Source: Ensifer sp. IC4062 (lineage in GTDB: Bacteria > Pseudomonadota > Alphaproteobacteria > Rhizobiales > Rhizobiaceae). Taken from it: 64,000 nucleotides of DNA. The position numbers and the translations under genes were made by a program. The notes beneath the pieces are model-generated. The model made no database searches and was not told the origin of the DNA. It worked only from the letters and a program-made list of their open reading frames with translations. Shown one piece after another: positions 26,619 to 36,268 of the stretch. The stretch lies in contig NZ_JADYVD010000024.1 of NCBI RefSeq assembly GCF_020193575.1, positions 1-64,000 of the forward strand, given 5' to 3'. How positions within the stretch are numbered: the first letter of the stretch is position 1; each line of letters opens with the position of its first letter.

Positions 26619-28469
26619 TCAGGCGGCAACACCGGCGATCGCCTCGGCGAAATCCTTCGCCTCGAAGGGCTCGAGATCGTCGATACCCTCGCCGACGCCG
26701 ATGAAATAGACCGGCAGCTTATGCTTGGCGGAGATCGCCACGAGAATGCCGCCGCGCGCGGTGCCGTCGAGCTTGGTCATGATCAGGCCACTGACGCCCG
26801 CGACGTTGCGGAAAATCTCGACCTGCTGCAGGGCATTCTGCCCAGTCGTCGCGTCGAGCGTCTGCAAGACGGTGTGCGGCGCGTCGGGATCGAGCTTGCC
26901 GAGGACGCGGACGATCTTTTCGAGTTCCGCCATCAGTTCGGTCTTGTTCTGCAGCCGCCCGGCCGTGTCGATGATCAGCACGTCCGACTTCTTCTCGCGT
27001 GCGAGCTGGAATGCTTCATAGGCAAGGCCGGCCGCGTCGGCGCCGAGCTTCGAGGAGACGATGTCGGATTTCGTGCGTTCGGCCCAGATCTTCAATTGTT
27101 CGATCGCTGCGGCGCGGAAGGTGTCACCGGCCGCGAGCATCACTTTCAGGCCCGCGCCGGAAAGCTTGGCGGCAAGCTTGCCGATCGTCGTGGTCTTGCC
27201 GGTGCCGTTGACGCCGACGACGAGGATCACGTGCGGCTTATGGCTGAGATCGAGCTCCAGGGGCTTTGCGACTGGTGCCAGCACCTTGGTGATCTCGCCG
27301 GCCATGATGCGGGACACGTCTTCGCCGGAAACATCCTTGCCATAGCGCTCGGAGGCGAGCGTATCGGTGATGCGCATTGCCGTCTCGACACCGAGGTCGG
27401 CCTGGATCAGCAGGTCTTCGAGATCCTGCAGCGTCGCCTCGTCGAGCTTCCTCTTGGTGAAGAGGCTGGTGATCTGGCCCTTCAGGTGCGACGAGGAGCG
27501 GGCAAGGCCGCGGCGCAGGCGCTGGTACCAATTGAGTTTCGCCTGCGGCGCTGCGGCTTCTTCCTTCGGGCGTTTTTCCGCGCTGGCAAAGCCCTTGGGC
27601 AGGCTGGGGGCGGCTGCGATTTGATCTCCCTCCATGTCGGAGAGACGTCCCGAAGGGACGGAGGGGGGCGTCGCGGCGTTGGCCTTATCATCGAGCGCAA
27701 CGGTGGGCTCGGAAACGGTGCCAGCCCCCTCTGCCCTGCCGGGCATCTCCCCCACAAGGGGGGAGATTGGAGGAGGCACGCTCTCGTCGCTCACCGGGAC
27801 CGGTTCGTACGTGGCAGTGTCTTCATGCTGCGCGAAGTCGCGGCTTGCCTTGGCATTCTCGCCTTTCGTATCGGTCTCTTCTGCGCTTGTGTCGGACGAT
27901 GCGGGGACGCCGTCCACATCAGCTGCTTTCTCCGCAGCGCGGGCCTGTTCGGCCTCTGCAGTTGCCTCAGTCTCGCTCTGATCTCGCCCCTTGTGGGGGA
28001 GATGTCCCGAAGGAACAGAGGGGGGTGTCTCGGCCTTGGCTTTGTGTTCTTCAGGTCCCGCGGCGTGGTCGGGAGAGAGCTCACCCCCCTCCGCCCTGCC
28101 GGGCATCTCCCCCAAAGGGGGGGAGATTGGGGGAGGCGCGCTCTCGTCTTCTATTGCAACGCTTTCGTCGGCAGCGGCCTCGGCGTTTGCCTCGACCTCT
28201 TCGCCACTGGCATCGATCTCATCTGCGGCGCTCCCGGTCGAGGGTGCAATTTCTCCTGCGCCGGCTTCGGCCTCCGCGATCGCGCCACGGTCGCCCTCCT
28301 CGGTGACCTCGACTGCCCTCGGCGCGTCGGGGAGATCTTCCGACGGGGCAGCGGGGGTTATCGTCACCGCGTCCGGTGCCGCCTCCAGCGCCTCCTCCGG
28401 TACCACGGGTTTCTCCTCGACGGCGCCCTTGCCGAAGGAGAAGATCTTCTTGATGAAACCAATCGCCAT
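26619..28469 (-). CDS. ftsY: SRP receptor FtsY with repeat-derived insertions
   Basis: This 616-residue GTPase docks ribosome-SRP complexes at the membrane. Residues 1-310 form an acidic, low-complexity A domain; the helical N domain starts near 311 (LNWYQRLRRGL). The G domain holds GVNGTGKTTT (419-428), DTFRAAAIEQL, DTAGRLQNK and TKLDGTARGG. The A domain is unusually long because two copies of a palindromic repeat lie in frame, giving residues of about 108-164 and 228-283 that both read PPPISP...GEMPGRAEG...TPPSVPSG. The NG core is intact, so the protein should work. It is 15 bases from mtaB. Confidence 0.95.
   Translation of the reverse strand: MAIGFIKKIFSFGKGAVEEKPVVPEEALEAAPDAVTITPAAPSEDLPDAPRAVEVTEEGDRGAIAEAEAGAGEIAPSTGSAADEIDASGEEVEANAEAAADESVAIEDESAPPPISPPLGEMPGRAEGGELSPDHAAGPEEHKAKAETPPSVPSGHLPHKGRDQSETEATAEAEQARAAEKAADVDGVPASSDTSAEETDTKGENAKASRDFAQHEDTATYEPVPVSDESVPPPISPLVGEMPGRAEGAGTVSEPTVALDDKANAATPPSVPSGRLSDMEGDQIAAAPSLPKGFASAEKRPKEEAAAPQAKLNWYQRLRRGLARSSSHLKGQITSLFTKRKLDEATLQDLEDLLIQADLGVETAMRITDTLASERYGKDVSGEDVSRIMAGEITKVLAPVAKPLELDLSHKPHVILVVGVNGTGKTTTIGKLAAKLSGAGLKVMLAAGDTFRAAAIEQLKIWAERTKSDIVSSKLGADAAGLAYEAFQLAREKKSDVLIIDTAGRLQNKTELMAELEKIVRVLGKLDPDAPHTVLQTLDATTGQNALQQVEIFRNVAGVSGLIMTKLDGTARGGILVAISAKHKLPVYFIGVGEGIDDLEPFEAKDFAEAIAGVAA
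27621..27788 (-). repeat. Paired palindromic repeat inside ftsY, copy B
   Basis: Two inverted arms, each like GGGGGAGATGCCCGGCAGGG, flank a variable centre. The whole unit is translated in frame as FtsY residues 228-283. The left arm on the plus strand (CGTCCCGAAGGGACGGAGGG) is more eroded than in copy A. Confidence 0.85.
27978..28148 (-). repeat. Paired palindromic repeat inside ftsY, copy A
   Basis: It has the same layout as copy B: outer segments CTCGCCCCTTGTGGGGGAG and CTCCCCCAAAGGGGGGGAG, each with an adjacent CCCGAAGGAACAGAGGGG or CCCCTCCGCCCTGCCGGG. It is read in frame as FtsY residues 108-164. Copies A and B align along their whole length at protein level except in the centre. Confidence 0.87.
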
Positions 28470-28484
28470 GGGAATGTCCGGATT

Positions 28485-29759
28485 TCAGGCCGCAGCCATC
28501 TGTTTTTGTTGCATCGTCAGATGCTTGCCATTGTGGCCGGTAATTGTGACCGCAACGAGCGATCGCGGCTCGAGGCCGGCCGCATCGACGAGCGTGAAGT
28601 TTTCGGTGTGCGCCAGCCCGTTCATCTCGACAAGAATCGTCTGCTCGCTGCCGACCATTCGGTCGAGATGGGCGGCGTAGAGTTCCGCGCCCTTCGCACG
28701 CAGGCGCGCTGCGCGCTCCTTGACGAGGGGGCGATCAAGCTGCGGCATGCGCGCGGCCGGCGTGCCTGGGCGCGGGCTATAGGGAAAGACGTGGAGATGC
28801 GCGATGCCGCAATCCTCCGCGAGACGCACCGCATTCTCCCACATCTCTTCGGTTTCGGTTGGAAAGCCGGCGATCATGTCGGCGCCGAAGCTGATGTCCG
28901 GCCTTAAACCGCGGACCTGGTTGCAGAAGGCGCTGGCATCAGCGCTCGTATGCCGCCGCTTCATCCGCTTCAGTATCAGGTCGTCGCCGTGCTGGAGCGA
29001 AAGATGCAGATGCGGCATGAAGCGCGGCTCATCGGCGATCAGGTCGAGAAGGTGCTTGTCCGCCTCGATGCTGTCGATCGACGAAAGGCGCAGGCGCAGG
29101 ATGTCCGGCACCTGCTTCAACAGCGTCTTCGCGAGCAGCCCGAGTGTCGGCGTTCCCGGAAGGTCGGCGCCATAGCTCGTCGCGTCGACGCCAGTCAGCA
29201 CGATCTCGCGGTAGCCACTTTCTAAGAGCCGGCGCGCCTGATCCACGACGGCGCCCATCGGCACGGAGCGGGAATTGCCGCGGCCATAGGGGATGATACA
29301 GAAGGTGCAGCGGTGGTCGCAACCGTTCTGCACCTGAATAAAGGCGCGGACATGCCCGTCAATGTGTTTGATCATCTGCGGCGCGGTCGCGCGGACGCTC
29401 ATGATGTCGTTGACGCGCAGCTTTTCCTCTGCCGAAACGCCGAAATCCGGCAGGGAGCGATAGGAGGCGCTCTTAAGCTTCTCTTCGTTGCCGAGGACCG
29501 CATCCACCTCCGCCATTCCTGCGAAGGTCTCCTTCTCGGTCTGGGCGGCGCAGCCGGTGACGATGATACGGGCGTGCGGGTTGTCGCGGCGCGCGCGACG
29601 GATCGCCTGACGCGCCTGGCGTACGGCCTCGCCGGTCACCGCGCAGGTGTTGACGAGAATGGCGTTGTTAAGCCCCGCCTTCTCGGCTTCGGCCCGCATC
29701 ACTTCCGATTCATAGGTATTGAGACGGCAGCCGAAGGTTATGACCTCGACGCCGCTCAA
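28485..29759 (-). CDS. mtaB: tRNA t6A37 methylthiotransferase MtaB
   Basis: This is a 424-residue radical-SAM methylthiotransferase that converts t6A to ms2t6A at position 37 of ANN-decoding tRNAs. The N-terminal UPF0004 domain has C11, C39 and C70; the radical-SAM cluster motif is CDHRCTFC (C147, C151, C154). A TRAM-like tail near the end closes the protein. The start is TTG, overlapping the dapF stop (TTGA). It lies between dapF and ftsY on the same strand, probably one operon. Confidence 0.93.
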   Translation of the reverse strand: MSGVEVITFGCRLNTYESEVMRAEAEKAGLNNAILVNTCAVTGEAVRQARQAIRRARRDNPHARIIVTGCAAQTEKETFAGMAEVDAVLGNEEKLKSASYRSLPDFGVSAEEKLRVNDIMSVRATAPQMIKHIDGHVRAFIQVQNGCDHRCTFCIIPYGRGNSRSVPMGAVVDQARRLLESGYREIVLTGVDATSYGADLPGTPTLGLLAKTLLKQVPDILRLRLSSIDSIEADKHLLDLIADEPRFMPHLHLSLQHGDDLILKRMKRRHTSADASAFCNQVRGLRPDISFGADMIAGFPTETEEMWENAVRLAEDCGIAHLHVFPYSPRPGTPAARMPQLDRPLVKERAARLRAKGAELYAAHLDRMVGSEQTILVEMNGLAHTENFTLVDAAGLEPRSLVAVTITGHNGKHLTMQQKQMAAA

Positions 29760-30661
29760 AGCGCCCGCGCTCCGCTATTGCCAGCCACAGCGCCGTCGCG
29801 CTGAAACGCGCCCGTTGCGGGATCGAGCGTGCCCGACCATTCCCATTCGGCCGGCCCGGTCATGATGACGTGGTCGTCCTTCTCGCGCCATTCGATAAGG
29901 AGCGGCCCGCCCGGCACGTTCACGGTTACCGTCCGCTCCGTCCGACCAGTTCTTGCGCCGCTGACGGCAGCGGCACAGGCGGCCGAGCCGCAGGCAAGCG
30001 TCAGGCCCGCGCCGCGCTCCCAGGTCCTCAGGTCCATCTCGTCGCGCGAACGGACCCGCGCGATCGAGATATTGGCGCGCTCCGGGAAGATCGGATGATT
30101 TTCGAGGAGCGGTCCGAAGCGATCGAGCTCGTAGGACCAGAGGTCGTTGTCAACCCAGAAGATCGCATGCGGGTTGCCCATTGAGGCGACGGAAGGCGAA
30201 TGCAGCACCGGATCGTCGATCGGACCGATCTGCAGTTCGATCCGGCTCGTGTCGTGGAATTCTTCGGCCAGGGGGATCTCGCTCCACCCGAAACGTGGGC
30301 TTCCCATGTCAACGGAGATCGTGCCGTCGTCGTGCTCCTTGGCTTCGAGGAGTCCAGCAACAGTGTGGAAGAGGAAAGCCTTCTTGCCGGTCTCGGCGGC
30401 AAGTGCCTGTACGACGCAGCGGGTGCCATTGCCGCAGGCCTGCGCCATTGATCCGTCGGAATTGATGATGTCGATCCAGGCATCGGTGCCGACGGCCTTC
30501 GGATCGTGGATCGCCATGATCTGGTCAAACTCAGTTGCCGGATCGGCATTAAGCGCGACCGCAGCATGAGGCGTGACGCGGTCCTTGCGGCCGCGCATGT
30601 CGACGACCAGGATCTTGTTTCCAAGCCCGTTCATCCTGGCAAATTGCACGCTGTCGGCCAT
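29756..30661 (-). CDS. dapF: Diaminopimelate epimerase
   Basis: This 301-residue enzyme converts LL- to meso-diaminopimelate for lysine and peptidoglycan. The catalytic cysteines are C76 in AQACGNGTR and C224 in [10 protein letters not shown] chose the ATG giving [15 protein letters not shown], the family N-terminus; the frame is open for 32 codons further upstream, but those residues are unlike DapF. It is translationally coupled to mtaB by TTGA and follows the metallo-hydrolase gene by 92 bases. Confidence 0.95.
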   Translation of the reverse strand: MADSVQFARMNGLGNKILVVDMRGRKDRVTPHAAVALNADPATEFDQIMAIHDPKAVGTDAWIDIINSDGSMAQACGNGTRCVVQALAAETGKKAFLFHTVAGLLEAKEHDDGTISVDMGSPRFGWSEIPLAEEFHDTSRIELQIGPIDDPVLHSPSVASMGNPHAIFWVDNDLWSYELDRFGPLLENHPIFPERANISIARVRSRDEMDLRTWERGAGLTLACGSAACAAAVSGARTGRTERTVTVNVPGGPLLIEWREKDDHVIMTGPAEWEWSGTLDPATGAFQRDGAVAGNSGARAL

Positions 30662-30753
30662 GTCGCGATTATCCAAACTCGCCTCCACTTCGGGAGGCAT
30701 CCTTCGTTTGCGCTGTATATGGCGGAAAAGCCCGGAAATTACCAGTGCCGGCT

Positions 30754-31770
30754 TCATTCGGCCTTCGATGCGGTGGCAGGGACGTCGAAGATCTCGCCGG
30801 GGCGCATCGCCCTGAAGCGCGCCCGTTCAATGCCGGCACTGTCGAGTGCCGCCTCCAGCGCTCTCAGCGGCTCTTCGATCCCTTCATTGGTCAATCGGAA
30901 CGTACCCCAGTGGTGCCCGGCGACGTGTTCGGCGCCGCAGGCGATCATGCCCTTGACCGCCTCCTCCGGATTCTGGTGCTGCGACGCCATGAACCAGCGC
31001 GGCTCATAGCAGCCGAACGGCAGGTTGGCGAGGCGGAACGGGCCATGCTTGGCGCGGGCGGCTCGATAGTTGATACCTTCGTGAAAGCCGGTATCGCCGA
31101 CATGATAGATCTTGCTGGCCGGCGTCTCGATGACGAAGGCGGCCCATAGCGCCATGCGCCGGTCGCCGGACCGACGGGCTGACCAGTGGTGGCAAGGCTC
31201 GGCATGGATCGTGATACCATCTTCCACATCGACCCGGTCGCCCCAATCGACAACGGAAATGTCGGCATTCGGAACCGAACGCCGGATAATCGTGTCGTTG
31301 CCGAGCGGGGTCACGACGCGCGGCGCGTGCTCCTCGTTCAATGCGGTGAGCGTGGCGAGATCGAGGTGATCGTAATGATTGTGCGTGACGAGGACGATGT
31401 CGATCGGCGGCAGGTCGTCCATGAGAATGCCAGGTGCATTGCGCCGATGCGGACCGGCGAAGGTGAAGGGGCTTGCGCGGTGCGACCAGACCGGGTCGGT
31501 CAGGATGTTCACGCCGGCGACCTGGATCAGGAGTGTGGCATGTCCGACCATGGTCACCCGGAGACCGTCACCGTCGACGTTGAGCGCTGGTCTCGCCTGC
31601 AGGAACGGACTGGCATGATGCGCCGGCCATCTCGTCCGACCGCCGCCGAGTTGCCAGCGCAGGAGGGCGCCGAAACCGCCCGGCGCGGTGCCGCCGGGAT
31701 TGAAGAAGCGAATGCCGTCGAAATGATCCGAAACGGGGCCGGTATAATAGGGATTGCCGCGTTTCTTCAT
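30754..31770 (-). CDS. MBL-fold metallo-hydrolase, UlaG/NAPE-PLD-like
   Basis: This protein of about 338 residues has the metallo-beta-lactamase metal motif HNHYDHLD (H130, H132, D134, H135) and further His ligands in CHHWS and [10 protein letters not shown]. The N-terminus [19 protein letters not shown] and the [12 protein letters not shown] segment match the group related to NAPE-phospholipase D, with no signal peptide. I chose the ATG at 31770 because the protein then starts at the family N-terminus. The substrate is unknown. Confidence 0.88.
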   Translation of the reverse strand: MKKRGNPYYTGPVSDHFDGIRFFNPGGTAPGGFGALLRWQLGGGRTRWPAHHASPFLQARPALNVDGDGLRVTMVGHATLLIQVAGVNILTDPVWSHRASPFTFAGPHRRNAPGILMDDLPPIDIVLVTHNHYDHLDLATLTALNEEHAPRVVTPLGNDTIIRRSVPNADISVVDWGDRVDVEDGITIHAEPCHHWSARRSGDRRMALWAAFVIETPASKIYHVGDTGFHEGINYRAARAKHGPFRLANLPFGCYEPRWFMASQHQNPEEAVKGMIACGAEHVAGHHWGTFRLTNEGIEEPLRALEAALDSAGIERARFRAMRPGEIFDVPATASKAE

Positions 31771-31893
31771 TGCCGTCTCTCGGCTGCCGTTGCCATGCAA
31801 CAAGATAGGCGCACTGGACGCCTCATCACAGGGTTCAGGCAATAATCCTTAACAAATTCTTGAAGATGACAACTTGATTGCTACTATGCGCCG

Positions 31894-32367
31894 ATGCTCG
31901 TCCGCTTCGACAAACAGGAACGGCTCTACAGGGCCATCAAACTTGTCCGCCCAATTCAGCTCAACGTCAACAGGACGGTGGAGAAGATGCTCGATCGGGC
32001 GGGGATCACGGTCGTCGAGAGAGCCGTTCTGGAAGTGCTTTGCGACGAGCCGCTGACCGTGCCGGAGGCGGCAAAGCGGCTGTCGATGAAGCGACAGTTC
32101 GTTCAGCGCATCGCCGCGGGGCTCTTCGCAAAGGCTCTGATCGAGAAAAAGCCCAATCCCGAGCACCGCAAAGCCTATTTCTGCGTCCCGAGCGCCGCCG
32201 GCCGTGAGTTGTTCAACGCCATTCACCAGCGCGAACTCGAACTGCTGCATGCGATTCTCGGCGATATCAACCAGACCGAGGTGGTGGTGGCTCTTCGGGT
32301 CATGGCGCGCGTCGACTCGGCCTTCGAGGAACTGGCGCGTCAATTCGGCAGGGAGGAAGGCGGGTGA
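31894..32367 (+). CDS. MarR-family transcriptional regulator
   Basis: This 157-residue DNA-binding protein has the winged-helix MarR layout. The recognition helix region reads LTVPEAAKRLSMKRQFVQRIA, and a wing follows with EHRKAYFCVPSAAG. It is divergent from the metallo-hydrolase gene across 123 bases and overlaps the downstream hydrolase gene by GTGA. It probably controls its own operon and may respond to the hydrolase's substrate. That link is inferred from position only. Confidence 0.9.
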   Translation: MLVRFDKQERLYRAIKLVRPIQLNVNRTVEKMLDRAGITVVERAVLEVLCDEPLTVPEAAKRLSMKRQFVQRIAAGLFAKALIEKKPNPEHRKAYFCVPSAAGRELFNAIHQRELELLHAILGDINQTEVVVALRVMARVDSAFEELARQFGREEGG

Positions 32368-33011
32368 TTGCAGTTCTCGCTGTGGTCGGGGCGATCGTCG
32401 TCGCTGTCGCCCTTTTCGTCCTTCGCCTGAAGCACGAATTGCGGAGGGCGAATACGCCCACCACTGGCGAGCGCATCGACATTTCGATGCGGCCGAACCT
32501 GGCGCTGCTTGTCATCGACATACAGAAGGACTTCACCTCCATCGGCGGAAAATACGGATGGGACGAGGCCTATTTGAAGAAGCGTCTTGCCATGATCAGC
32601 ACGGCTGCCGTCAAGGCGAGCGAAGCCGAGATACCGGTGATTGCCGTCCGCCATGTCTATCGCGCGCCGCTCATCAGGCTGATGATCTGGCTTTTTGGCG
32701 AGGGGCGGGGAATCCCGGGATCGAAAGGGCTCGGCCTCGCACTGCCGCTGTCGCCGGATTTCGAGGTCGTGAAATCGCTCAGCGACGGCTTCTCCTCGCC
32801 GGCGCTCGAAGGTTATCTGGCTGCAAACAGGGTTGGCACCTTGCTGCTGACGGGGCTTGACGGTTGCCATTGCGTCCAGAATACCGCCAACGGAGCGCTC
32901 AACCGCGGCTATCGGGTCGAAATCCTCGAAAACGCTGTATTGAGCCGCGACAAGGACGGATGGCGCAAGCATGCAGAGGCGCTCGAAGGGCGAGGCGCCG
33001 TGCTGACCTGA
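32364..33011 (+). CDS. Membrane-anchored isochorismatase-family cysteine hydrolase
   Basis: This 215-residue protein has an N-terminal hydrophobic helix (residues 2-21) and a short basic stretch, then the isochorismatase-like domain. The triad can be placed as Asp52 (VIDIQKDF), Lys137 (VVKSLSDGF) and Cys170 (GLDGCHCVQ). Most relatives are soluble, so the anchor is unusual. The start is GTG, overlapping the MarR stop. Relatives hydrolyse nicotinamide, carbamoyl compounds or isochorismate; the substrate here is unknown. Confidence 0.85.
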   Translation: MIAVLAVVGAIVVAVALFVLRLKHELRRANTPTTGERIDISMRPNLALLVIDIQKDFTSIGGKYGWDEAYLKKRLAMISTAAVKASEAEIPVIAVRHVYRAPLIRLMIWLFGEGRGIPGSKGLGLALPLSPDFEVVKSLSDGFSSPALEGYLAANRVGTLLLTGLDGCHCVQNTANGALNRGYRVEILENAVLSRDKDGWRKHAEALEGRGAVLT

Positions 33012-33270
33012 AGTGGTTCAGGAGGGAATTTGGCGCCAATCCTTGACTTTTCACCGGCTTTGCTGTTTATCGCGGCCAATTCCTTCGCAAGTGATGACTT
33101 CGAAGCCGCCGACCGGGCCCCGCAAAGGTATAAAGAGAGCCCGGAGGTCAACATCCGACAGCGCGTTGCGCCCTCGGGTGGTTTTTGGCTTTGCGCCTTG
33201 TTTTCCGCGCGAGGGAACCCACGTTTCCGGCTGAGCCATTGGTGAATCCGGAAACCAGAAGGAAGAGAGA

Positions 33271-34836
33271 ATGTTCGAGAGCCTCCAGGACCGACTTGGT
33301 TCCATATTGAATGGACTGACCGGCCGCGGCGCCCTGTCGGAAGCTGATGTTTCCGCGGCGCTTCGGGAGGTTCGCCGTGCGCTGCTCGAAGCGGACGTCG
33401 CGCTCGATGTCGTGCGGTCCTTCACCGAAAAGGTTCGCGAGAAGGCGGTCGGCGCCGAAATCCTGAAATCGATCAAGCCGGGCCAGATGGTCGTCAAGAT
33501 CGTCCATGACGAGCTCGTCGCGATGCTCGGCTCGGAGGGCGTGCCGATCGACCTCAATGCGCCGGCCCCGGTCGTCATAATGATGGTCGGCCTCCAGGGC
33601 TCGGGTAAGACGACGACGACCGGCAAGATCGCCAAGCGCCTGACGAGCAGGGACAAGAGGAAGGTCCTGATGGCCTCGCTCGACACCCGCCGTCCGGCCG
33701 CGCAGGAGCAGTTGCGCCAGCTCGGCGTCCAGACGGGCGTCGATACGCTGCCGATCATTGCCGGCCAGTCGCCGACCGACATTGCCGCGCGTGCCGTCCA
33801 GGCGGCCAGGCTCGGCGGCCATGACATCGTCATTCTCGATACCGCCGGCCGCACCCATATCGACGAGCCGCTGATGATCGAGATGGCGGAGATCAAGCGG
33901 AAGTCCAGTCCGCATGAGATCCTGCTCGTCGCCGATGCGCTGACCGGTCAGGACGCAGTCAATCTCGCGCGCAATTTCGACGACCGTGTCGGCATCACCG
34001 GCCTCGTGCTGACCCGCATGGACGGCGATGGCCGCGGCGGTGCTGCGCTGTCGATGCGCGCCGTCACTGGCAAGCCGATCAAGCTCATCGGCGTCGGCGA
34101 GAAGATGGATGAGCTCGAGGAGTTCCATCCCCGCCGCGTGGCCGACCGCATCCTCGGCATGGGCGACATCGTTTCGCTGGTCGAAAAGGCGGCGGAAAAC
34201 ATCGACGCCGAGAAGGCGGCTGCCATGGCCGCCAAGATGGCCAAGGGCAAGTTCGACCTGAACGACCTCGCTGACCAGCTCCGCCAGATGCAGAAGATGG
34301 GCGGCATGGGCGGCATCATGGGGCTGATGCCCGGCATGGCCGGCATGAAGGACAAGATGGCCGCTGCCGGCCTCGACGATGGGCTCTTCAAGCGCCAGCT
34401 CGCCATCATCTCGTCGATGACGAAGGCCGAGCGCGCCAATCCGGATATCCTCAAGCATTCGCGCAAGAAGCGCATCGCCGCCGGCTCCGGCACTGATGCA
34501 GCCGACATCAACAAGCTTCTGAAGATGCACCGCCAGATGGCGGACATGATGAAGATGATGGGCGGCAAGGGCAAAGGCGGCATGATGAAGCAGATGATGG
34601 GCGGCCTTGCCAACAAGATGGGTCTTGGCGGATTGGGCGGCGGCATGCCGGATCTGTCGAAGATGGACCCGAAACAGCTCGAAGCGCTGCAGAAGCAGGC
34701 GGAAGCTGCCGGCCTCGGAAAGCCGGGCGGCGGCCTCCCAGGTCTCGGCGGAAATGGTTTGCCCGGTTTGGGCGGCGCCAAGCTGCCAGGTCTCGGCGGC
34801 TTTCCGGGCCTTCCCGGTCTCCCCAAGAAGAAGTGA
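33271..34836 (+). CDS. ffh: Signal recognition particle protein Ffh (SRP54)
   Basis: This 521-residue GTPase binds 4.5S RNA and nascent signal sequences. The N domain (about 1-95) is followed by the G domain with GLQGSGKTTTTGK (107-119) and DTAGRTHIDEP, then a methionine-rich M domain (KMGGMGGIMGLMPGMAGMK). The C-terminus is extended by a Gly/Leu/Pro-rich repeat ending in Lys-Lys-Lys. Its receptor gene ftsY lies about 5 kb upstream on the other strand. It begins the ffh-rpsP-trmD-rplS block. Confidence 0.97.
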   Translation: MFESLQDRLGSILNGLTGRGALSEADVSAALREVRRALLEADVALDVVRSFTEKVREKAVGAEILKSIKPGQMVVKIVHDELVAMLGSEGVPIDLNAPAPVVIMMVGLQGSGKTTTTGKIAKRLTSRDKRKVLMASLDTRRPAAQEQLRQLGVQTGVDTLPIIAGQSPTDIAARAVQAARLGGHDIVILDTAGRTHIDEPLMIEMAEIKRKSSPHEILLVADALTGQDAVNLARNFDDRVGITGLVLTRMDGDGRGGAALSMRAVTGKPIKLIGVGEKMDELEEFHPRRVADRILGMGDIVSLVEKAAENIDAEKAAAMAAKMAKGKFDLNDLADQLRQMQKMGGMGGIMGLMPGMAGMKDKMAAAGLDDGLFKRQLAIISSMTKAERANPDILKHSRKKRIAAGSGTDAADINKLLKMHRQMADMMKMMGGKGKGGMMKQMMGGLANKMGLGGLGGGMPDLSKMDPKQLEALQKQAEAAGLGKPGGGLPGLGGNGLPGLGGAKLPGLGGFPGLPGLPKKK

Positions 34837-34848
34837 GGATCGCGAGAC

Positions 34849-35184
34849 ATGCTTGATCCCGAGATCAAAGAGGAATTGGCGAGCTACCGGCAGTCGATCG
34901 ACAATATCGACGCCGCGCTCGTTCACATGCTGGCTGAACGCTTCCGCTGCACCAAGGCGGTGGGCGTGCTGAAGGCCAAGCACAAGCTGCCGCCGGCCGA
35001 CCCGGCGCGCGAAGAATACCAGATCGAACGCCTTCGCCATCTGGCCAAGGACGCCAATCTGGACCCGGATTTCGCCGAGAAGTTCCTGAACTTCATCATC
35101 AAGGAAGTCATCCGGCATCATGAAGCCATCGCCGCCGATCGCTCGCAGCCTGCGGGCAACGCCGGCGCCACACATTCCGCTTGA
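34849..35184 (+). CDS. Chorismate mutase, AroQ type
   Basis: This 111-residue all-helical enzyme converts chorismate to prephenate. Helix 1 reads [23 protein letters not shown], with the catalytic Arg, and the following segment [21 protein letters not shown] carries the second Arg and Lys. There is no fused prephenate dehydratase, so it is a monofunctional AroQ. It sits 12 bases after ffh and 37 before rpsP, an arrangement seen in many Rhizobiales. It is likely to be co-transcribed with these translation genes. Confidence 0.92.
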   Translation: MLDPEIKEELASYRQSIDNIDAALVHMLAERFRCTKAVGVLKAKHKLPPADPAREEYQIERLRHLAKDANLDPDFAEKFLNFIIKEVIRHHEAIAADRSQPAGNAGATHSA

Positions 35185-35221
35185 ACGAAGCGGTCAAGAA
35201 AGCCTGCAAGGAGTAACTGAA

Positions 35222-35596
35222 ATGGCACTGAAAATTCGTCTCGCCCGTGGCGGTTCCAAGAAGCGCCCCTACTACCAGATCGTCGTTGCCGATGCGCGCA
35301 GCCCGCGTGACGGCCGTTTCCTCGAAAAGCTCGGTTCCTGGAACCCGATGCTCGGCAAGGACGATGAAAAGCGCGTTGAGCTCAACGCAGAGCGCGTGAG
35401 CCACTGGATCGCCCAAGGTGCACAGCCGACCGACCGCGTCCTGCGCTTCCTCGACCAGGCTGGTCTTGCCAAGCGCCCGGCCCGCAACAACCCGAACAAG
35501 GCACAGCCCGGCAAGAAGGCACAGGAGCGTGCCGCCGAAGCCAAGCAGCGCGCTGAAGAAGCAGCAGCTGCCGCCGCCGAAGCTGCCGCGGAATAA
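35222..35596 (+). CDS. rpsP: 30S ribosomal protein S16
   Basis: The first 80 residues or so are a standard bS16 ([20 protein letters not shown] onwards). The 124-residue protein then has a tail of about 40 residues rich in Lys, Ala and Glu, typical of rhizobial S16. The ATG at 35222 follows AAGGAGTAACTGAA, a strong ribosome binding site. It is followed by an intrinsic terminator that partly isolates it from rimM. Confidence 0.97.
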   Translation: MALKIRLARGGSKKRPYYQIVVADARSPRDGRFLEKLGSWNPMLGKDDEKRVELNAERVSHWIAQGAQPTDRVLRFLDQAGLAKRPARNNPNKAQPGKKAQERAAEAKQRAEEAAAAAAEAAAE

Positions 35597-35618
35597 TATC
35601 CGTTAAACAGACGTGACA

Positions 35619-35650
35619 AACGGGTGGCATTTCCATGCCGCCCGTTTTGT
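35619..35650 (+). terminator. Hairpin terminator/attenuator after rpsP
   Basis: AACGGGTGGCAT and ATGCCGCCCGTT pair (one G-T wobble) around TTCC, followed by a T-rich tract. It lies between rpsP and rimM and probably lowers downstream expression relative to S16. Confidence 0.88.
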
Positions 35651-35702
35651 TTTATGTGCACACGGAATCCTCGCGCCCGAAGTCTGGAAATGGATCGAGA
35701 CC

Positions 35703-36257
35703 ATGAGCAAGCTTGAAAACCCAGTCCTGATGGCGACCATCGGCGCGGCCCAGGGCCTGCGCGGCGAGGTGCGGGTGAAATCCTTTACGGCCGACCCGAC
35801 GGCGCTCGGCGATTACGGCAACCTGCACAGCGCCGACGGGCGCGTCTTCGAGGTACTCGAAATCCGCGAGGCGAAGAACGTGGTCGTGGTGCGCTTTCGC
35901 GGCATCAACGACCGCAATGCGGCGGAAGCACTCAACGGGCTCGAGCTCTTCATCGAGCGCGACAATCTTCCCGATGACGATCTCGACGAGGACGAGTTTT
36001 TCTATGCCGATCTCGAAGGGCTGGAGGCGGTGGACGGTTCCGGCAAGAGCTATGGCTCGGTGACCGGTGTGTTCGATTTCGGCGCCGGTGATCTCCTGGA
36101 ACTGAAAGGACCGGGCAGGCGGCCTGTATTGATCCCCTTCACCGAATGGTCGGTGCTCGAAATCGATCTCAAGGCGGGCAAGCTGCTGGTCGACCCGGTC
36201 GCCGCGGGTCTTGTCGACGGCAAGGACGAAAGTCCGTTCTCGAAAAAGAGCAAGTGA
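35703..36257 (+). CDS. rimM: 16S rRNA maturation factor RimM
   Basis: This 184-residue protein helps process and assemble the 30S head. The N-terminal domain begins [20 protein letters not shown], and the PRC-barrel C-terminal part includes [18 protein letters not shown] and a loop VLIPFTEW. I chose the ATG at 35703 ([10 protein letters not shown]); an in-frame ATG thirty codons earlier lies within the rpsP terminator and is unlikely. It is 11 bases before trmD. Confidence 0.95.
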   Translation: MSKLENPVLMATIGAAQGLRGEVRVKSFTADPTALGDYGNLHSADGRVFEVLEIREAKNVVVVRFRGINDRNAAEALNGLELFIERDNLPDDDLDEDEFFYADLEGLEAVDGSGKSYGSVTGVFDFGAGDLLELKGPGRRPVLIPFTEWSVLEIDLKAGKLLVDPVAAGLVDGKDESPFSKKSK

Positions 36258-36268
36258 GCGGTTCGGCA

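Noticed and set aside
26721-28907. An open frame of about 730 codons opposite ftsY and mtaB
   Set aside because: It is antisense to two well-supported genes and low in complexity, with no ribosome binding site or family match.
33012-33270. A possible small gene of about 70 codons upstream of ffh
   Set aside because: Two overlapping frames are open here but neither has a good ribosome binding site or family features. The region is better explained as the ffh leader.
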